NCBI RefSeq assembly: GCF_024362695.1
Contig: NW_026063241.1
Location: 1,331,324-1,395,323, forward strand
Direction: 5' to 3'
DNA length: 64,000 bases
From: Pectinophora gossypiella
Taxonomy: Eukaryota; Arthropoda; Insecta; Lepidoptera; Gelechiidae
Under the pieces are notes generated by a model. The model did no database searches and was not told the DNA's origin. It saw nothing but the letters and a program-made list of their open reading frames with translations. Positions 22,987-36,303 of this stretch are shown piece after piece. Each line of letters begins with the position of its first letter. Positions within the stretch are counted from its first letter, which is position 1. Made by a program: the position numbers and the translations under genes.

Positions 22987-24054
22987 GATGAAGCGCCGAT
23001 GGCTCATAAATACCTTATAAATTTATTAAATAGATCATTGCAGGATTTGATGAGGTCAGACAAAATTTTTGGTTCTAAAATAATTATTTTTGCAGGAGAT
23101 TTTCGTCAAATTCCTCCAGTAGTCCCAGAAGCACGAACGAATTTTGATATATTAAACGCGTCACTAAAAACTTCACCTATTTGGAAACAATTGAAAAAAT
23201 TTAGTTTGGTAACTTCACAGAGATGTAAGGATGACGCACAGTATGCAGATTTTCTTTTAAAACTGGGTTCAAATTTATTACCTACTCTTAGATTAGAAAC
23301 AAATAATAATGATTTGCAATTAGTTCAACTTGAATCCATTGATTATGTTACTGAATTAGAAGATTTAATTGATTTTGTATTCCCAGAAGTTACTCTTACT
23401 GAGCCAGGCGTATGCTCCTTCAGAGCGATTCTATGCACCCGTAACGATGCAGTTAGAGAAATTAATGCCGTTATTTTAGACAAACTACCAGGAGAAGTAT
23501 TACATTTTTATGCCATAGACAAAATTTTAAGCGACAACGCTGATCAAGTATATTTTAGTCCCGAATTTTTACATACACTTCGACCACAAGGTGTTCCAGA
23601 TTTCGATTTGCAATTAAAATTAGAATGTGTTTGTGTAATCACGCGTAATCTTAGTTTCGCGGACGGCTTAGTAAATGGCACCAAAGTAATAGTTGTTGAA
23701 ACATCTCCATATATTATTAAAGTTCGGAAACAAGGTGAACTAGGAGATTATTTGATCCCTCGAATTCTTTTTAAAGCGCCTATAGAACATAACAGCCCTT
23801 ACGAGATGTGTCGCCGTCAATTCCCATTGCAGGTGTGTTATGCAATGACTATTCACAAGAGCCAGGGTCAAACGATTAGTCGCGTTGGGGTCGATCTTAG
23901 ATCTGATATGTTTAGTCACGGTCAACTGTATGTAGCTTTAGGTCGCGTTCGCGAAAGACGTGACATAAAAGTACTACTACCCAGGCACCGAATCGAAAAT
24001 GACCAACCTTTCTCGAATAACGTTATCATATCAGAACTTTTAAGTTTAACGTAA
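22987..24054 (+). pseudogene. Helitron Pif1-like helicase, C-terminal part (5'-truncated)
   Basis: Homology starts at 'DEAPM' (Walker B, 22987) and runs without a stop through about 350 residues to TAA at 24052-24054. It contains 'GDFRQIPPVV' (motif III, residues about 33-42), 'TSQRC', 'ILCTRNDAVREIN', 'GLVNGT', 'MTIHKSQGQT' (motif V) and 'SHGQLYVALGRVR' (motif VI). This is the C-terminal half of the superfamily-1B helicase of autonomous Helitrons, which unwinds donor DNA in rolling-circle transposition. The Walker A (GxxGxGKT) part, the HUH Rep and N-terminal domains are missing, so it cannot act alone. The last residues match the usual Helitron end of the protein. Intact reading over 1 kb implies a fairly recent truncation. 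Confidence 0.85.
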
Positions 24055-24249
24055 CTTTATTTAGGGTGGCACTTCTTGAAAAGACTGAACAGTTCATCTC
24101 TGTTATTAAGCTTATTGGGTTTTTTTAGATCGGTTAAATCATGTGCTGAAATTATCGTATATTGCGAATTATTTATTATTATTTATATTCATTCTATCTT
24201 GTTTTTTCTTCTTTTCGTATTATTTAACGATAGAACTGACTTTAACAAG

Positions 24250-24940
24250 CTTGCACTCGATTTGATGATGGTTACATTGAATTTCAAAGCTAGGTTTACC
24301 ATTTTATTAGTCACAATCACTGAATTAAAATGTGTGTTAATCAATTGGCAATGTGTGCATGCCCTTCCCAGCCGTTAACGCTGTGGAGGTTCATCTTTAG
24401 GGGACGAGAGAACGGGCGTGAAGGGAACTGGCAGGATGAACACTTGGCTGCGGGTGCGACCGGTGCATGGGAGTGAAGTGGAGCTGGCTGGAAGATGGAG
24501 GCAGGTATCACTCGATTGCTTTAGCTGAGTTCCACTCAGATCAAGTAAGCTGTCATATGGATGAATGTCGCAGGTTGGAATGATCCGGAGTAGAACTGTC
24601 GGTGTCGTTCCCATCGTCGTAGGCATTTTCGGTGGATTTTGTAGGTCGATCAACAATGGTTGCGTGAGTTTTAGCTGTCAAGCTGCTATGCCGTGCTAGC
24701 CGATTCTTGCGATCTGGGATACAAGGGATGGACGTATCCTGTGGAATGATCGTGTCAGTGAAGGTTTGAATGTCGCTTAGGACTGGAAAGGAGGGAGTAC
24801 GGAAACTGTAATCAGTATTCAGGATCTCGCTGTACATGGACAATGTTTAGTTTAGGTGTATTAAAGTGGTAATTGTTCGAAGTTATTTGAAAAGAATTCT
24901 GTTTCAGTGTTTAAGCGCTAAAACTGTTTGTTTTTTGTAA
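24250..24940 (-). pseudogene. Decayed gene block, paralogue of 42055-42773
   Basis: The minus strand aligns by eye along its whole length with 42055-42773 (plus) and 45544-46262 (minus). On the minus strand an ATG at 24843 opens 96 codons (MSMYSEILNTDYSFRT...), Ser/Thr-rich. A second open frame overlapping it covers the next block and ends at 24375, so one frame change may separate two halves of an older ORF. The other copies have more stops (ATG then TAG). Homology continues past the ORF to a site that is a good donor in the other copy (gtaagt) but is 'gtaacc' here. I do not recognise the product. Confidence 0.4.
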
Positions 24941-26815
24941 GCAAACTTATGATTTATTGATGTTATTTTTTTTACTTTATAACGCTATACAAATAATATT
25001 GTTACCAAATTGAAGTGCGTATATAAACAATAAATTAATACTAAAATATTTCGATGAAAAGACCAATGATGTTTATTGACACATTTTTCTCCTAAGTGCT
25101 ACTTTCACAACTTACAGCAATAAGTTATGCAGTAATTATACTTCTACGAGTATATTTAAACAAATCATCATTCAAAAGCATTTTACCCAATACCTAACTT
25201 ACATTAAGTAAAATTTATCTTTGTCATTTTAGTCACCTATTTTTTTATCATTCACTAAGCAGTAAACAAAATATATTTACTAAAATAATAAAAAAAATAC
25301 GAAATTCATGGTAAGTTGGAGTAGCTATTTAATAACACAAACGCATTTTGATATTTTCATGCATTAATTCAGGAAAATAAATGTACAATGGAAAATAAGT
25401 TTTTATAACCGATTAAATTTGTGTTGTGTATACATTTTAATGTATTTAACATTTGCAAATTATATTGATGAGTAAAAAATTATAATTTACATTAAAATTG
25501 TACTAAAGAATATTTTATACTAGCGTATATTAGTAACTTAAGTTAGAATTAAGTAAACAAACAAAAAAATATACGCCTTAAAATAATAAATATAAGGAAG
25601 AAAGAAAACTATCCAGATGCCTGTTTACTCATTATCAAGGAAACTTTAAGAAATAACATTACTACAAATGTCTGCTCGAAGAAAGATTCAAAAACTTAAA
25701 CAAATGCCAAGCTGGAAATCGATTAATAAGTACACATAAACGCTACATAGTAAAACTCGCGTGTCCTGTAATGGAACGGACAGAATAAAGAATATGTGTT
25801 ATGGTACGTCGAATCAGTACAGTATAATATTATACATTAGCATTCAATGGTGTATAAATCGTCATCGTCATTGTGTCAGCAAAGACGCATCATCAATTGC
25901 ACAGATTTGTGGCTACAAATATATAAATGAAAAGTGTTATTTAGAACATTATTTATTGTGTTGTGGAATAAAATAGGTCAATAATTACCTGTATCCGGCA
26001 GTGACGAACAATTTCATTCATAAACATGGGTAAATATGACGACTGTCAGATGGGCTAAACATGAAAAAAGTCCTGAAACCAAATCCCATTGTTTCGCTAT
26101 TGTGTTTAAAAATCTAAGCCGCAGGAGGATCTTAAGTACGACCATGCTTTACCTTTAATGGTGTATGTAAAAATAATTAAGCCTATAATCAACAATGAAT
26201 GTTCTATACCATTCTAAGCAAATTCAAAAACAAATTTGATCATGTTAATTTCTGGCCTCCCACAAGCGGGTCTCACCAGTATTGACAGAAGAATGATCAT
26301 TCATCGATACAAAAACATACATAAAGTAATTAATACATGTATACAGGCGAAATAAAGTGAAATTGCTAGAAAATACCTACTACTTGGAAAAACAATAATT
26401 GGAGAAGAAAGCACTACCTAACAACGTGAAACTTTGATATTCAAATTTTCAAATCAAATATGGCTAAAACAAAAAAAATTGAAAGGTAAAAGAAAACACC
26501 TTTAGTTAAAAAAATAGAAAGCGAGTCATATTTTATATATTGTGGTAAAATTGTTTAGTTTTAAATGTTACCAAATATACCAAATGTTATTAGAAATGAA
26601 AGTAACTGCTTATAGTTTAATTCATATGTGTACAGTCATAACCAACATACTACCTACGTTTTATTTTTTAAGTCTACATTCGTTATTTATTTTTACTTAT
26701 AATGACGCAAATAACAAACAACTATGCTTGTTATTAATTTGCATACACCTACAGTAAATCCAACTTACCATGAATATACAATGATAATATAATATACATA
26801 GTAAGTGCAGAATAA
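24941..26815. other. AT-rich stretch, no gene seen
   Basis: About 1.9 kb with only short chance open frames (for example 71 codons at 25761 and 26542), no recognisable motifs and no repeat shared with the rest of the window. Confidence 0.45.
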
Positions 26816-29800
26816 AAACTTAGGGATTACATGGTTTTATGTTTTCCAGTGGATCTGGTTAGAGCTATGTCACGCTAAATAGTATTCTTTGCATTTCTTC
26901 TTACAATACTTTTCAATGGAACACTGTTTCGCATGAGACGGTTCCTCAAAAAACATAAAATCTTGTACGAGTTAAACAAAATCTTAGGGTTTTACATGGT
27001 TTCATGTTTTCCAGTGGATCTGGTTAGAGCTATGTCACGCTAAATGGTGTTTTTTTGCATTTTCTTCTTACAATACTTTTCAATAGAACACTGTTTCGCA
27101 TGAGACGGTTCCTCAAAAAACATAATATCGTGTATGAGCTAAACAAAAACTTAGGTTTTATATGGTTTTATGTTTTCCAGTGGATCTGGTTAGAGCCATG
27201 TCAAACTAAATGGTGTTCTTTGCATTTCTTCTTACAATACTTTTCAATAGAACACTGTTTCGCATGAGACGGTTCCTCAAAAAACATAATATCGTGTATG
27301 AGCTAAACAAAAACTTAGGTTTTATATGGTTTTATGTTTTCCAGTGGATCTGGTTAGAGCTATGTCACGCTAAATGGTGTTTTTTTGCATTTTCTTCTTA
27401 CAATACTTTTCAATAGAACACTGTTTCGCATGAGACGGTTCCTCAAAAAACATAATATCGTGTATGAGCTAAACAAAAACTTAGGTTTTATAATGGTTTT
27501 ATGTTTTCCAGTGGATCTGGTTAGAGCTATGTCACGCTAAATGGTGTTTTTTGCATTTTCTTCTTACAATACTTTTCAATAGAACACTGTTTCGCATGAG
27601 ACGGTTCCTCAAAAAACATAATATCGTGTATGAGCTAAACAAAAACTTAGGTTTTATATGGTTTTATGTTTTCCACTGGATCTGGTTAGAGCTATGTCAC
27701 GCTAAATGGTGTTCTTTGCATTTCTTCTTACAATACTTTTCAATAGAACACTGTTTCGCATGAGACGGTTCCTCAAAAAACATAATATCGTGTATGAGCT
27801 AAACAAAAACTTAGGGTTTTACATGGTTTTATGTTTTCCAGTGGATCTGGTTAGAGCTATGTCACGCTAAATGGTGTTCTTTGAATTTCTTCTTACAATA
27901 CTTCAATAGAACACTGTTTCGCATGAGACGGTTCCTCAAAAAACATAATATCGTGTATGAGCTAAACAAAAACTTAGGGTTTTACATAGTTTTATGTTTT
28001 CCAGTGGATCTGGTTAGAACTATGTCACGCTAAATGGTGTTTTTTTGCATTTTCTTCTTACAATACTTTTCGATAGAACACTGTTTCGCATGAGACGGTT
28101 CCTCAAAAAACATAATATCGTGTATGAGCTAAACAAAAACTTAGGGTTTTACATGGTTTTATGTTTTCCAGTGGATCTGGTTAGAGCTATGTCACGCTAA
28201 ATGGTGTTCTTTGAATTTCTTCTTACAATACTTCAATAGAACACTGTTTCGCATGAGACGGTTCCTCAAAAAACATAATATCGTGTATGAGCTAAACAAA
28301 AACTTAGGGTTTTACATAGTTTTATGTTTTCCAGTGGATCTGGTTAGAACTATGTCACGCTAAATGGTGTTTTTTTGCATTTTCTTCTTACAATACTTTT
28401 CGATAGAACACTGTTTCGCATGAGACGGTTCCTCAAAAAACATAATATCGTGTATGAGCTAAACAAAAACTTAGGTTTTATAATGGTTTTATGTTTTCCA
28501 GTGGATCTGGTTAGAGCTATGTCAGGCTAAATGGTGTTTTTTGCATTTCTTCTTACAATACTTTTCAATAGAACATTGTTTCGCATGAGACGGTTCCTCA
28601 AAAAACATAATATCGTGTATGAGCTAAACAAAAACTTAGGTTTTATATGGTTTTATGTTTTCCAGTGGATCTGGTTAGAGCTATGTCACGCTAAATGGTG
28701 TTCTTTGCATTTCTTCTTACAATACTTTTCAATAGAACACTGTTTCGCATGAGACGGTTCCTCAAAAAACATAATATCGTGTATGAGCTAAACAAAAACT
28801 TAGGGTTTTACATGATTTTATGTTTTCCAGTGGATCTGGTTAGAGCTATCTCACGCTAAATTGTGTTCTTTGCATTTCTTCTTGCAATACTTTTCAATAG
28901 AACACTGTTTCGCATGAGACGGTTCCTCAAAAAACATAATATCGTGTATGAGCTAAACTAAAACTTAGGTTTTATATTGTTTTATGTTTTCCAGTGGATC
29001 TGGTTAGAGCTATGTCACGCTAAATGGTGTTCTTTGAATTTCTTCTTACAATACTTCAATAGAACACTGTTTCGCATGAGACGGTTCCTCAAAAAACATA
29101 ATATCGTGTATGAGCTAAACAAAAACTTAGGGTTTTACATAGTTTTATGTTTTCCAGTGGATCTGGTTAGAACTATGTCACGCTAAATGGTGTTTTTTTG
29201 CATTTTCTTCTTACAATACTTTTCGATAGAACACTGTTTCGCATGAGACGGTTCCTCAAAAAACATAATATCGTGTATGAGCTAAACAAAAACTTAGGTT
29301 TTATAATGGTTTTATGTTTTCCAGTGGATCTGGTTAGAGCTATGTCAGGCTAAATGGTGTTTTTTGCATTTCTTCTTACAATACTTTTCAATAGAACATT
29401 GTTTCGCATGAGACGGTTCCTCAAAAAACATAATATCGTGTATGAGCTAAACAAAAACTTAGGTTTTATATGGTTTTATGTTTTCCAGTGGATCTGGTTA
29501 GAGCTATGTCACGCTAAATGGTGTTCTTTGCATTTCTTCTTACAATACTTTTCAATAGAACACTGTTTCGCATGAGACGGTTCCTCAAAAAACATAATAT
29601 CGTGTATGAGCTAAACAAAAACTTAGGGTTTTACATGATTTTATGTTTTCCAGTGGATCTGGTTAGAGCTATCTCACGCTAAATTGTGTTCTTTGCATTT
29701 CTTCTTGCAATACTTTTCAATAGAACACTGTTTCGCATGAGACGGTTCCTCAAAAAACATAATATCGTGTATGAGCTAAACTAAAACTTAGGTTTTATAT

Positions 29801-29880
29801 TGTTTTATGTTTTCCAGTGGATCTGGTTAGAGCCATGTCACGCTAAATAGCATTCTTGTCATTTCTTCTTTCCATCCTTT
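26816..29880. repeat. Satellite array, 164-bp monomer, 19 copies
   Basis: 'ccagtggatctggttagag' recurs at intervals of 163-167 bp (ggatct at 26851, 27016, 27182, 27346, 27512, 27678, 27842, 28006, 28172, 28336, 28502, 28667, 28832, 28996, 29159, 29326, 29490, 29655, 29819). Each unit also carries 'cgcatgagacggttcctc' and 'tatgagctaaacaaaaac'. Because most monomer lengths are not multiples of three and units change frame, the repeated 68-73-codon frames are artefacts. The array abuts the 5' end of Helitron A3 at 29887. Confidence 0.92.
28172..29818. repeat. Higher-order repeat: 823-bp pentamer duplicated in tandem
   Basis: Five consecutive monomers (28172-28995) repeat as a block at 28996-29818, sharing private variants: 'gtcaggctaaatgg' (28521, 29344), 'gaacattg', 'gctatctcacgctaaattg', 'cttgcaatac'. 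A two-monomer block (27842-28171) is also copied next to 28172-28501. This is satellite-style block amplification. Confidence 0.8.
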
Positions 29881-30600
29881 ATATTATCTATACTTATAAT
29901 AAATCTGTAGAGAGGTCAATTCGCACCCCCCGTGGAAAAACGCAGTAAGTGGACTAGCGACATTTTTTTTATTGCACCATTCAATTCAGCGTACACGAAT
30001 ACACCTTCTCACAAATTTTCATTAAGATATCAGTAAAAATGAAGAAATTATTACAAAAACAATGAAATTGTGCAACATTGATAAAAATATTTTTCCCCCA
30101 TAATAAGAAAGTAAGTATAAATACGTGATTTTTTTTTGTAATTTTCCCATATAGTAAAGTCATAATAACACTTACGTCGATTTTACACGAAAGTTTTTTA
30201 GGATGGTCGAGTCGTAAGTAAACGTACTAACATGTTTCACGACATTATACGACACGACAGTGGTTGTACGTCTAGTTACTTCGTTATTCCACGAATCTTT
30301 TAGCGTTACTATTTGGTGTAACTCCAGCTACTTGCCTATTCTGCGAATCTTTTAGCGTAACGGTTTGGTGTAAATATAATCACGTTTTTTTTTCCAAGCA
30401 AGATTTGATATTACTATTACGTTATTTCATTTAACTTCATTTTTCGATGACATATTTTATACTACACTCTTCGTAAATATGAATACAACTCTTTTAAAGG
30501 CAATAATTTGAATCATTTGTCGTGTTATTCTAATTACTGTACTTACGCCGCGCCGGCGGCGGCGGGCTGCACACTCAAAGAGAGGTATTAGAAAGATATT

Positions 30601-30990
30601 AGAGAGGTATTACATCTATCCACCAATTTTTCGTCAATCTCGACTTTATATTCAACCAAAAATCGACCCTATTATTACTGTACTGTGATCGTTATTTGTA
30701 GGGTCGTATGCTGATTGTGCTTTTACCACGGTAAAACCAAGATCACCCATAGACAAAATTATAGCCGACGAAGTTTATAAAAAACGACCTTATTATTATC
30801 GCACTGTGATCGTTATTTGTAGAGTGAAAGCTGATTGTCTATTTGTGATCGTAGTTTTACCACGGTATTCCGTCAGTCAGCATACGACCCTACAAATAAC
30901 GATCGCATTGCAGTAATAATAAGGTCGATTTTTGTTAGAATAAAAAGTCATGTTGACGAATGTTGGATAGATGTAATAATTATCTCTCTA
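30601..30990. repeat. Imperfect inverted-repeat element inside the TIR element
   Basis: The left arm 'tattacatctatccacc...aaaaatcgaccctattatta...gatcgttatttgtaggg' reappears inverted in the right arm '...ccctacaaataacgatc...taataataaggtcgattttt...ggatagatgtaata'. A partial third copy of the inner motif lies between the arms. No target duplication defined. The 69-codon open frame at 30835 is within the arms and not gene-like. Confidence 0.6.
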
Positions 30991-31603
30991 TTTAATTTGT
31001 TCATGGTGGCTACTCGAAGCGTGCATATCTTTGTGTGGAAGTAAAAAACCCAAGGATTATACGTATGCTCAACTTGGACAAAATCGAAGATGGTGAGTTA
31101 TTTACTTATAAATAGATTAGCTAGATTTTAGGGACCTATTACCTTACCTACTTAGTATATTACTATTTATTAGACTATTAATATTAAATATTTTGTTTTG
31201 TAAGGTTTACACAGAAGTAGATACCTACCTACTCGACGTAAGTTGGTTTGGTTAATGCGTGATGATGATTGCACTGCTCTGTACTAATTATTAAAGTAAA
31301 CTAAGCATGCCTAGGTGCCTATTCGGTGCTTTTAATCTATAAACTAACTACCTATTTAAATTAGGGTGTGCCGTTTTTATACATTCGCTATCACCTGGCA
31401 TAGCACCTGGTATATAAATAAAATAAAGATATTTTAACAAAAAAACTGTTACGTGATCAACTGTAGTATTTCGGCTTGGTTGTGAATTATCTACCTAGGT
31501 ATATAAGTTAACTTTTGCAAAAACACCCTTGATTTTGTTATTTGTTCGCTTGAGTTTGATATGCATTTTATTATTAACGCATTGGTACTAACCTTCTATT
31601 TAA

Positions 31604-31722
31604 TCTATACTTATAATAAATCTGTAGAGAGGTCAATTCTGTACATTAAATATTTTTTCAAAATAACTATCAGGGGGTGATAAGTGGTCGATACTGATGC
31701 CAAAAATGCAATCAGTAAAATT

Positions 31723-31755
<33 letters not shown>

Positions 31756-33442
31756 ATGTTCCTTATAGAAACAAAACCTACTGGACGGATTTTAATGAAA
31801 CTTGGTACAATTATTCTTCACACTCCTGGACAGGTTATAGTATACTTTTCATCACGCTACAATCAATAGGAGCAGAGTAGTGAAGGGAAATTCTTTTGTA
31901 TGAAAAATCTAAACCACTCAAGTTAGACGTTTGAAATTTGGCATGCAGGTACCTTAGATACCGTAGAGGTATACTAAGAAAGGAATTCCCGAAAATCCTA
32001 CGGGAACGGGAATTAGCGGGAAAATCCTTTTGTATGAAAAATCTAAACCACTCAAGTTAGACGTTTGAAATTTGGCATGCAGGTACCTTAGATACCGTAG
32101 AGGTGTACTAAGAAAGGAATTCCCGAAATTCCCACGGGAACGGGAATTAGCGGGAAAATCCTTTTGTATGAAAAATCTAAACCACTCAAGTTAGACAATT
32201 GAAATTTGGCATGCAGGTACCTTAGGTACCGTGGAGGTGCACTAAGAAAGGAATTCCCGAAATTCCCACGGGAACGCGAATTAACGGGAAAATCCTTTTG
32301 TATGAAAAATCTAAACCACTCAAGTTAGACGTTTGAAATTTGGCATGCAGGTACTTTAGTAAACTTAAAGCTTAGTTGCAACAGGATATTACAAAATTCC
32401 CACGGGAACGGTAGTTAGCGGGAAAATCCTTTTGTATGAAAAATCTAAACCACTCAAGTTAGACAATTGAAATTTGGCATGCAAGTACCTTAAGTACCGT
32501 GGAGGTGCACTAAGAAAGGAATTCCCAAATTCCCACGGGAACGCGAATTAACGGGAAAATCCTTTTGTATGAAAAATCTAAACCACTCAAGTTAGACGTT
32601 TGAAATTTGGCATGCAGGTACTTTAGTAAACTTAAAGCTTAGTTGCAACAGGATATTACAAAATTCCCACGGGAACGGTAGTTAGCGGGAAAAAACATTT
32701 GTATGAAAAAATCAAATCTAAATAAAAGGAGAAACTGACTGACTCAGTGACTGACATATATCAACGCATAGCCTGAACGGCTAAACGTAGGCATTTGAAA
32801 TTTGGAAGGGACATAGCTTAGGTACCGTAGAGGTGCACTAAGAAAGGAATTCCCGGAATTCCCACGGCAACGGAAATTAGCGGGAAAATCTTTTTGTATG
32901 AAAAATCTAAACCGCTTAAGTTAGACGCTTGAAATTTGGCATGCAGGTACCTTAGTTAACTTAAAGCTTAGTTGCAACAGGATATTGCAAAATTCCCACG
33001 GAAACGGGAGTTAGTGGGAAAAAAACATTTGTATGAAAAAATCGAAACCGCGTAAGATAGATATTTTCAATTCAATTCAATTAAATTATTTATTGCATTC
33101 CATGTAGTACAATAGGGTGTTACATAGGCATAGGAACTAAAACATGGACCCTATAGGGCACAGCAACGTTGAAGGGAAGAGAGGAAGTGTGTATTAAAAT
33201 TAAAACTCAATGAACAATCAATTAAAAAAAAACAATTCAATCAATTGATTCAATCTAGCACGCATGCATACCTTAGTAAATATAAAGTTTATTTTTGGCT
33301 GTATTTTGAAAAATGGGAGTTATTGGGAAAAAAAAATGTACTTATGAAAAAATCTAAACTGCATAAGTATGCACTCCCACACACACAAAGATCTCTCTCT
33401 TATATAACACGCCACGCGGACGAAGTCGCGGGCAAAAGCTAG
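31604..33442 (+). mobile_element. Family-A non-autonomous Helitron, copy A2
   Basis: Same 5' terminus (31604), (TCTG)n run (31724-31756), fewer 134-bp repeats than A1, the same LINE-tail piece near 33068-33190, and the same 3' hairpin and CTAG (33439-33442). Flanked by A (31603) and T (33443). It is inserted inside the 7.8-kb TIR element, so it postdates that element. Confidence 0.8.
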
Positions 33443-33744
33443 TACCTAAATAACGATAAAATATCTAGGTTTGTGTCTAATTATTAGGGTGATTTGGTAA
33501 TGGGTCATTTTTATTGCTTAACGTCTATTATGTACCTACCTACAAACAATGTATTTAAACCATTATGTTACAATTAACAGATTCCATTAATACTGCAACC
33601 CAATCCAGTACAACCCAGTGGAAGAATGACCAGAAATGCAAAAATATTTCAAGAAACTATGGGATATCTTCTCGTCGTAGTCAACATGAGACACATTCTT
33701 TTGAAGGTTCGTATGTACCTATCCGTATCCTACTAAAGTCGAGT

Positions 33745-34000
33745 AAACTTCTTCTTCTCTCGTGTGGGTTGAGACAATAATTGACTGACCTCATCAACCC
33801 TAGTATCAGGGTTACTACTGAGCCGCCATAGGTCCTTGATATGCCTCATGTAACGGCGACATACCTGCATACTTAATTAAGCCGCAACCAACTGCCTAAC
33901 GTGCTCTCCGACGCACAGATCATCTTACTTTTGGGCCATCCGGTAACCAGACTGCAATGTCCTAGTGATCTCGCCGCTCGGCTACGATATGGGTGTCACT
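33745..34000 (+). repeat. Lepidopteran SINE/LINE-tail repeat, copy 2
   Basis: Contains 'cttcttctctcgtgtggg', 'cctcatcaaccctagtatc', 'gagccgccataggtcc' and 'taacgtgctctccgac', a fuller copy of the family seen at 8435-8575. Diverged; inside the 7.8-kb TIR element. Confidence 0.55.
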
Positions 34001-34927
34001 TTGACTACTTATGTATGTCGGTAATTAGGAAATAGTACTAATATTAAATATTAAAATGAATATTAGTACCATTTCTGATTTACGACTTGGCCGGGAAGCT
34101 AAGCAGCTGAAAACGTTCCCTGTTTTGTATGCCGAAATATCCTTTCAGTATTTGTATTCTAGATTGATATAGTTATTTACCTACTAACCTGGAAGCGGCG
34201 CGTGGTAAAGTTTCTCTGAAATAGACAGTGCCTGTGTATTTGTGGTATAATTATTCTGTCATTTTCCTCTTATCATAACAACCACAGATATATTTTTGAT
34301 TTGCTTAATGTAGTTTTTTCTAGAGTTATCTCTTATGCAAACCAACTGGCTTTTATAGGGTTTTAGCCAAGTTGCAACGATTAAGTACGTAAAACGACAG
34401 TGACAGTGATTTGAGAGATTGACATGTAACCTTATGTCAATCACATACATTTTTATCACTGACTCTGTCGCTTTTCGGATACGTTGGAAAATTGGCTCAT
34501 CTCTAAGCTTACTATAATAGGTATTAATGGTTGTTTTTCTTTTTAGTAATTTATTATCATACTGAATAGTTTTTATATTTTGTCATTTGCAGGTTCTACC
34601 GAAAAGCAAAGAGGGGGTGATCGGAAAGGAGCAAAATGTTCAAGAAAACTCTTAATGATTAACTGTAATAACTGAAAATGAAGGTTTTTCTAATGAAGGC
34701 AAGTGCCATACCGTATTAATATTATTTTGTGATTATGCATGTAATAATTAATAAACGTTTTAAAATTAAAAGTTGGATTTTAATTACAAATAGAAATAAC
34801 TCCCTGAAAACTGAAAACCCATGCGGGTCAAACGAGTTTTGGCACAGCTAGTAAATAAATATTCATGTTTTTAATACAAATTAGAATAAACACTTAATTT
34901 AACACTGATTTAATTTATTTCAATATA

Positions 34928-36182
34928 CATGGTGGCCCAAAAATTCACGTTCAAAATGAAAAATTTGATAGAGGGGCTCATTAGCTACCAGAAACACCCC
35001 CATATATGTTCAGCGATTATTTACGGTTTAGGAGATATGACCCATTTTACACCTTTTTCTTGATTTTCTATCTTACTTCAGAAATCATCATTTTGTCGCT
35101 ATCCCTTTCTTAATAATTCTAATTTTTTCTTTTTAATTTCTAATTATTTTGCTTCATAACTATGCCTAAGGATGTGTATCGCTAGGTGAAAAAATAAAAA
35201 CAGTCGAATGAAAGATAAAAAAGTCATTGGAAGTTGGAAGTCAAAGTGAGAATTCGTCTAAAATTGTTACAGTTGTTAAAACTTCGCCGAAGAATAATAA
35301 ACACATGAGATTTTCATGAACCCTGAAAGTGTTTTTAAAAACTGCTCCATTTAATAGGCTTTTAGACACATCAAAAAAAGTACCCTTAATAGGGGCATAA
35401 AACTAGTAATTAGCCCTCAAAGATTGCAAGACAGACAGATTTTATTTTAGTATCTCATAGTATGAATCACCAACAGTGTTTGGGGATAACTTTTACCTTC
35501 ATTACAATATGAATACCAAAAGTGACTGCAAGTTTTGTCTTCAGACTGTTGCTATGTCTACCCTGTTAGCGATTATGAGCGTGATTCTTTTTATTGAAAA
35601 TGTGTCTTTGAGCACCTTTAACAACGTTAGAAAGAAGCAGCTACCTACATTGTATGAGAATGTAATTTTTTCCTTCAAATCTGTCTATCTTGCCATCTTT
35701 GAGGTCTAATTACTTAGTTTATTGCTTCTATTAAGGGTACTTTTTTTGGATGTGTCTAAAAGCCTATTAAATGGAGCAGTTTTTTAGAGATACCTACTGT
35801 CAGCGTCCATGCCAATCTCATGTGTTAATTATTCTTCAGCGAAGTTTTAACAACTGTGACAATTTTGGTCCAATTCTCACTTTGACTTCCAATAACTTTT
35901 TTTTTGTCTTTGATTTGACTGTTTTTATTTTTTTACCTAGCGTTATATATCTTTAGACGTAGTTGTGAAGTAAAATAAAATAATTATTAAGTAAGGGATA
36001 GTGACAAAATGATGATTACTGCAGTAAGCTAGAAAATCTAGAAAAAGGTACAAAATAGGTCATATCTCCTAAACTATAAATAATAATAAATTATGGCTGA
36101 ACATACATGGGGGTGTTTCTAGTAGCCAATGAGCCACTCTATCAAATTTTTCATTTTGAACTTGAAGTTCTGGGCCACCCTG
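34928..36182. mobile_element. Fold-back element with about 510-bp arms, TA duplication
   Basis: Arms 34928-35443 and 35677-36182 are reverse complements at high but imperfect identity: ends 'catggtggcccaaaaattc' and, inverted, 'cagggtggcccagaacttc'; inner marks 'ggagatatgacc', 'gctccatttaataggctttt' and 'gtacccttaatag'. TA (or TATA) flanks both ends. The 230-bp centre has a 77-codon plus-strand open frame (35476-35709) with no recognisable motif, which I do not call a gene. Nested in the 7.8-kb TIR element. Confidence 0.8.
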
Positions 36183-36303
36183 TATAATGTATGAGCATAC
36201 ATACTTCTACATTCTAGACTAACCCCTGCAACAAACAAGTATTTAAAGATACATACAATTATTTTGAGATATTTCCTTATTAAAAAAGCAATTTCTATAG
36301 TTA

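Noticed and set aside
27055..29575. Repeated 68-73-codon frames such as those starting MVFFAFLLTILF
   Set aside because: They are encoded by 164-bp satellite monomers, and the same peptide appears with truncations at each frame change. No coding signal apart from the repetition.
26816..29880. CRISPR-like regular direct repeats
   Set aside because: Repeat plus spacer is one continuous 164-bp monomer with no unique spacers, in a eukaryotic context with no cas genes.
35476..35709. 77-codon frame in the fold-back centre, considered as a captured gene
   Set aside because: No recognisable motif, AT-rich composition, and length within chance for such DNA. Kept only as a remark under the fold-back.
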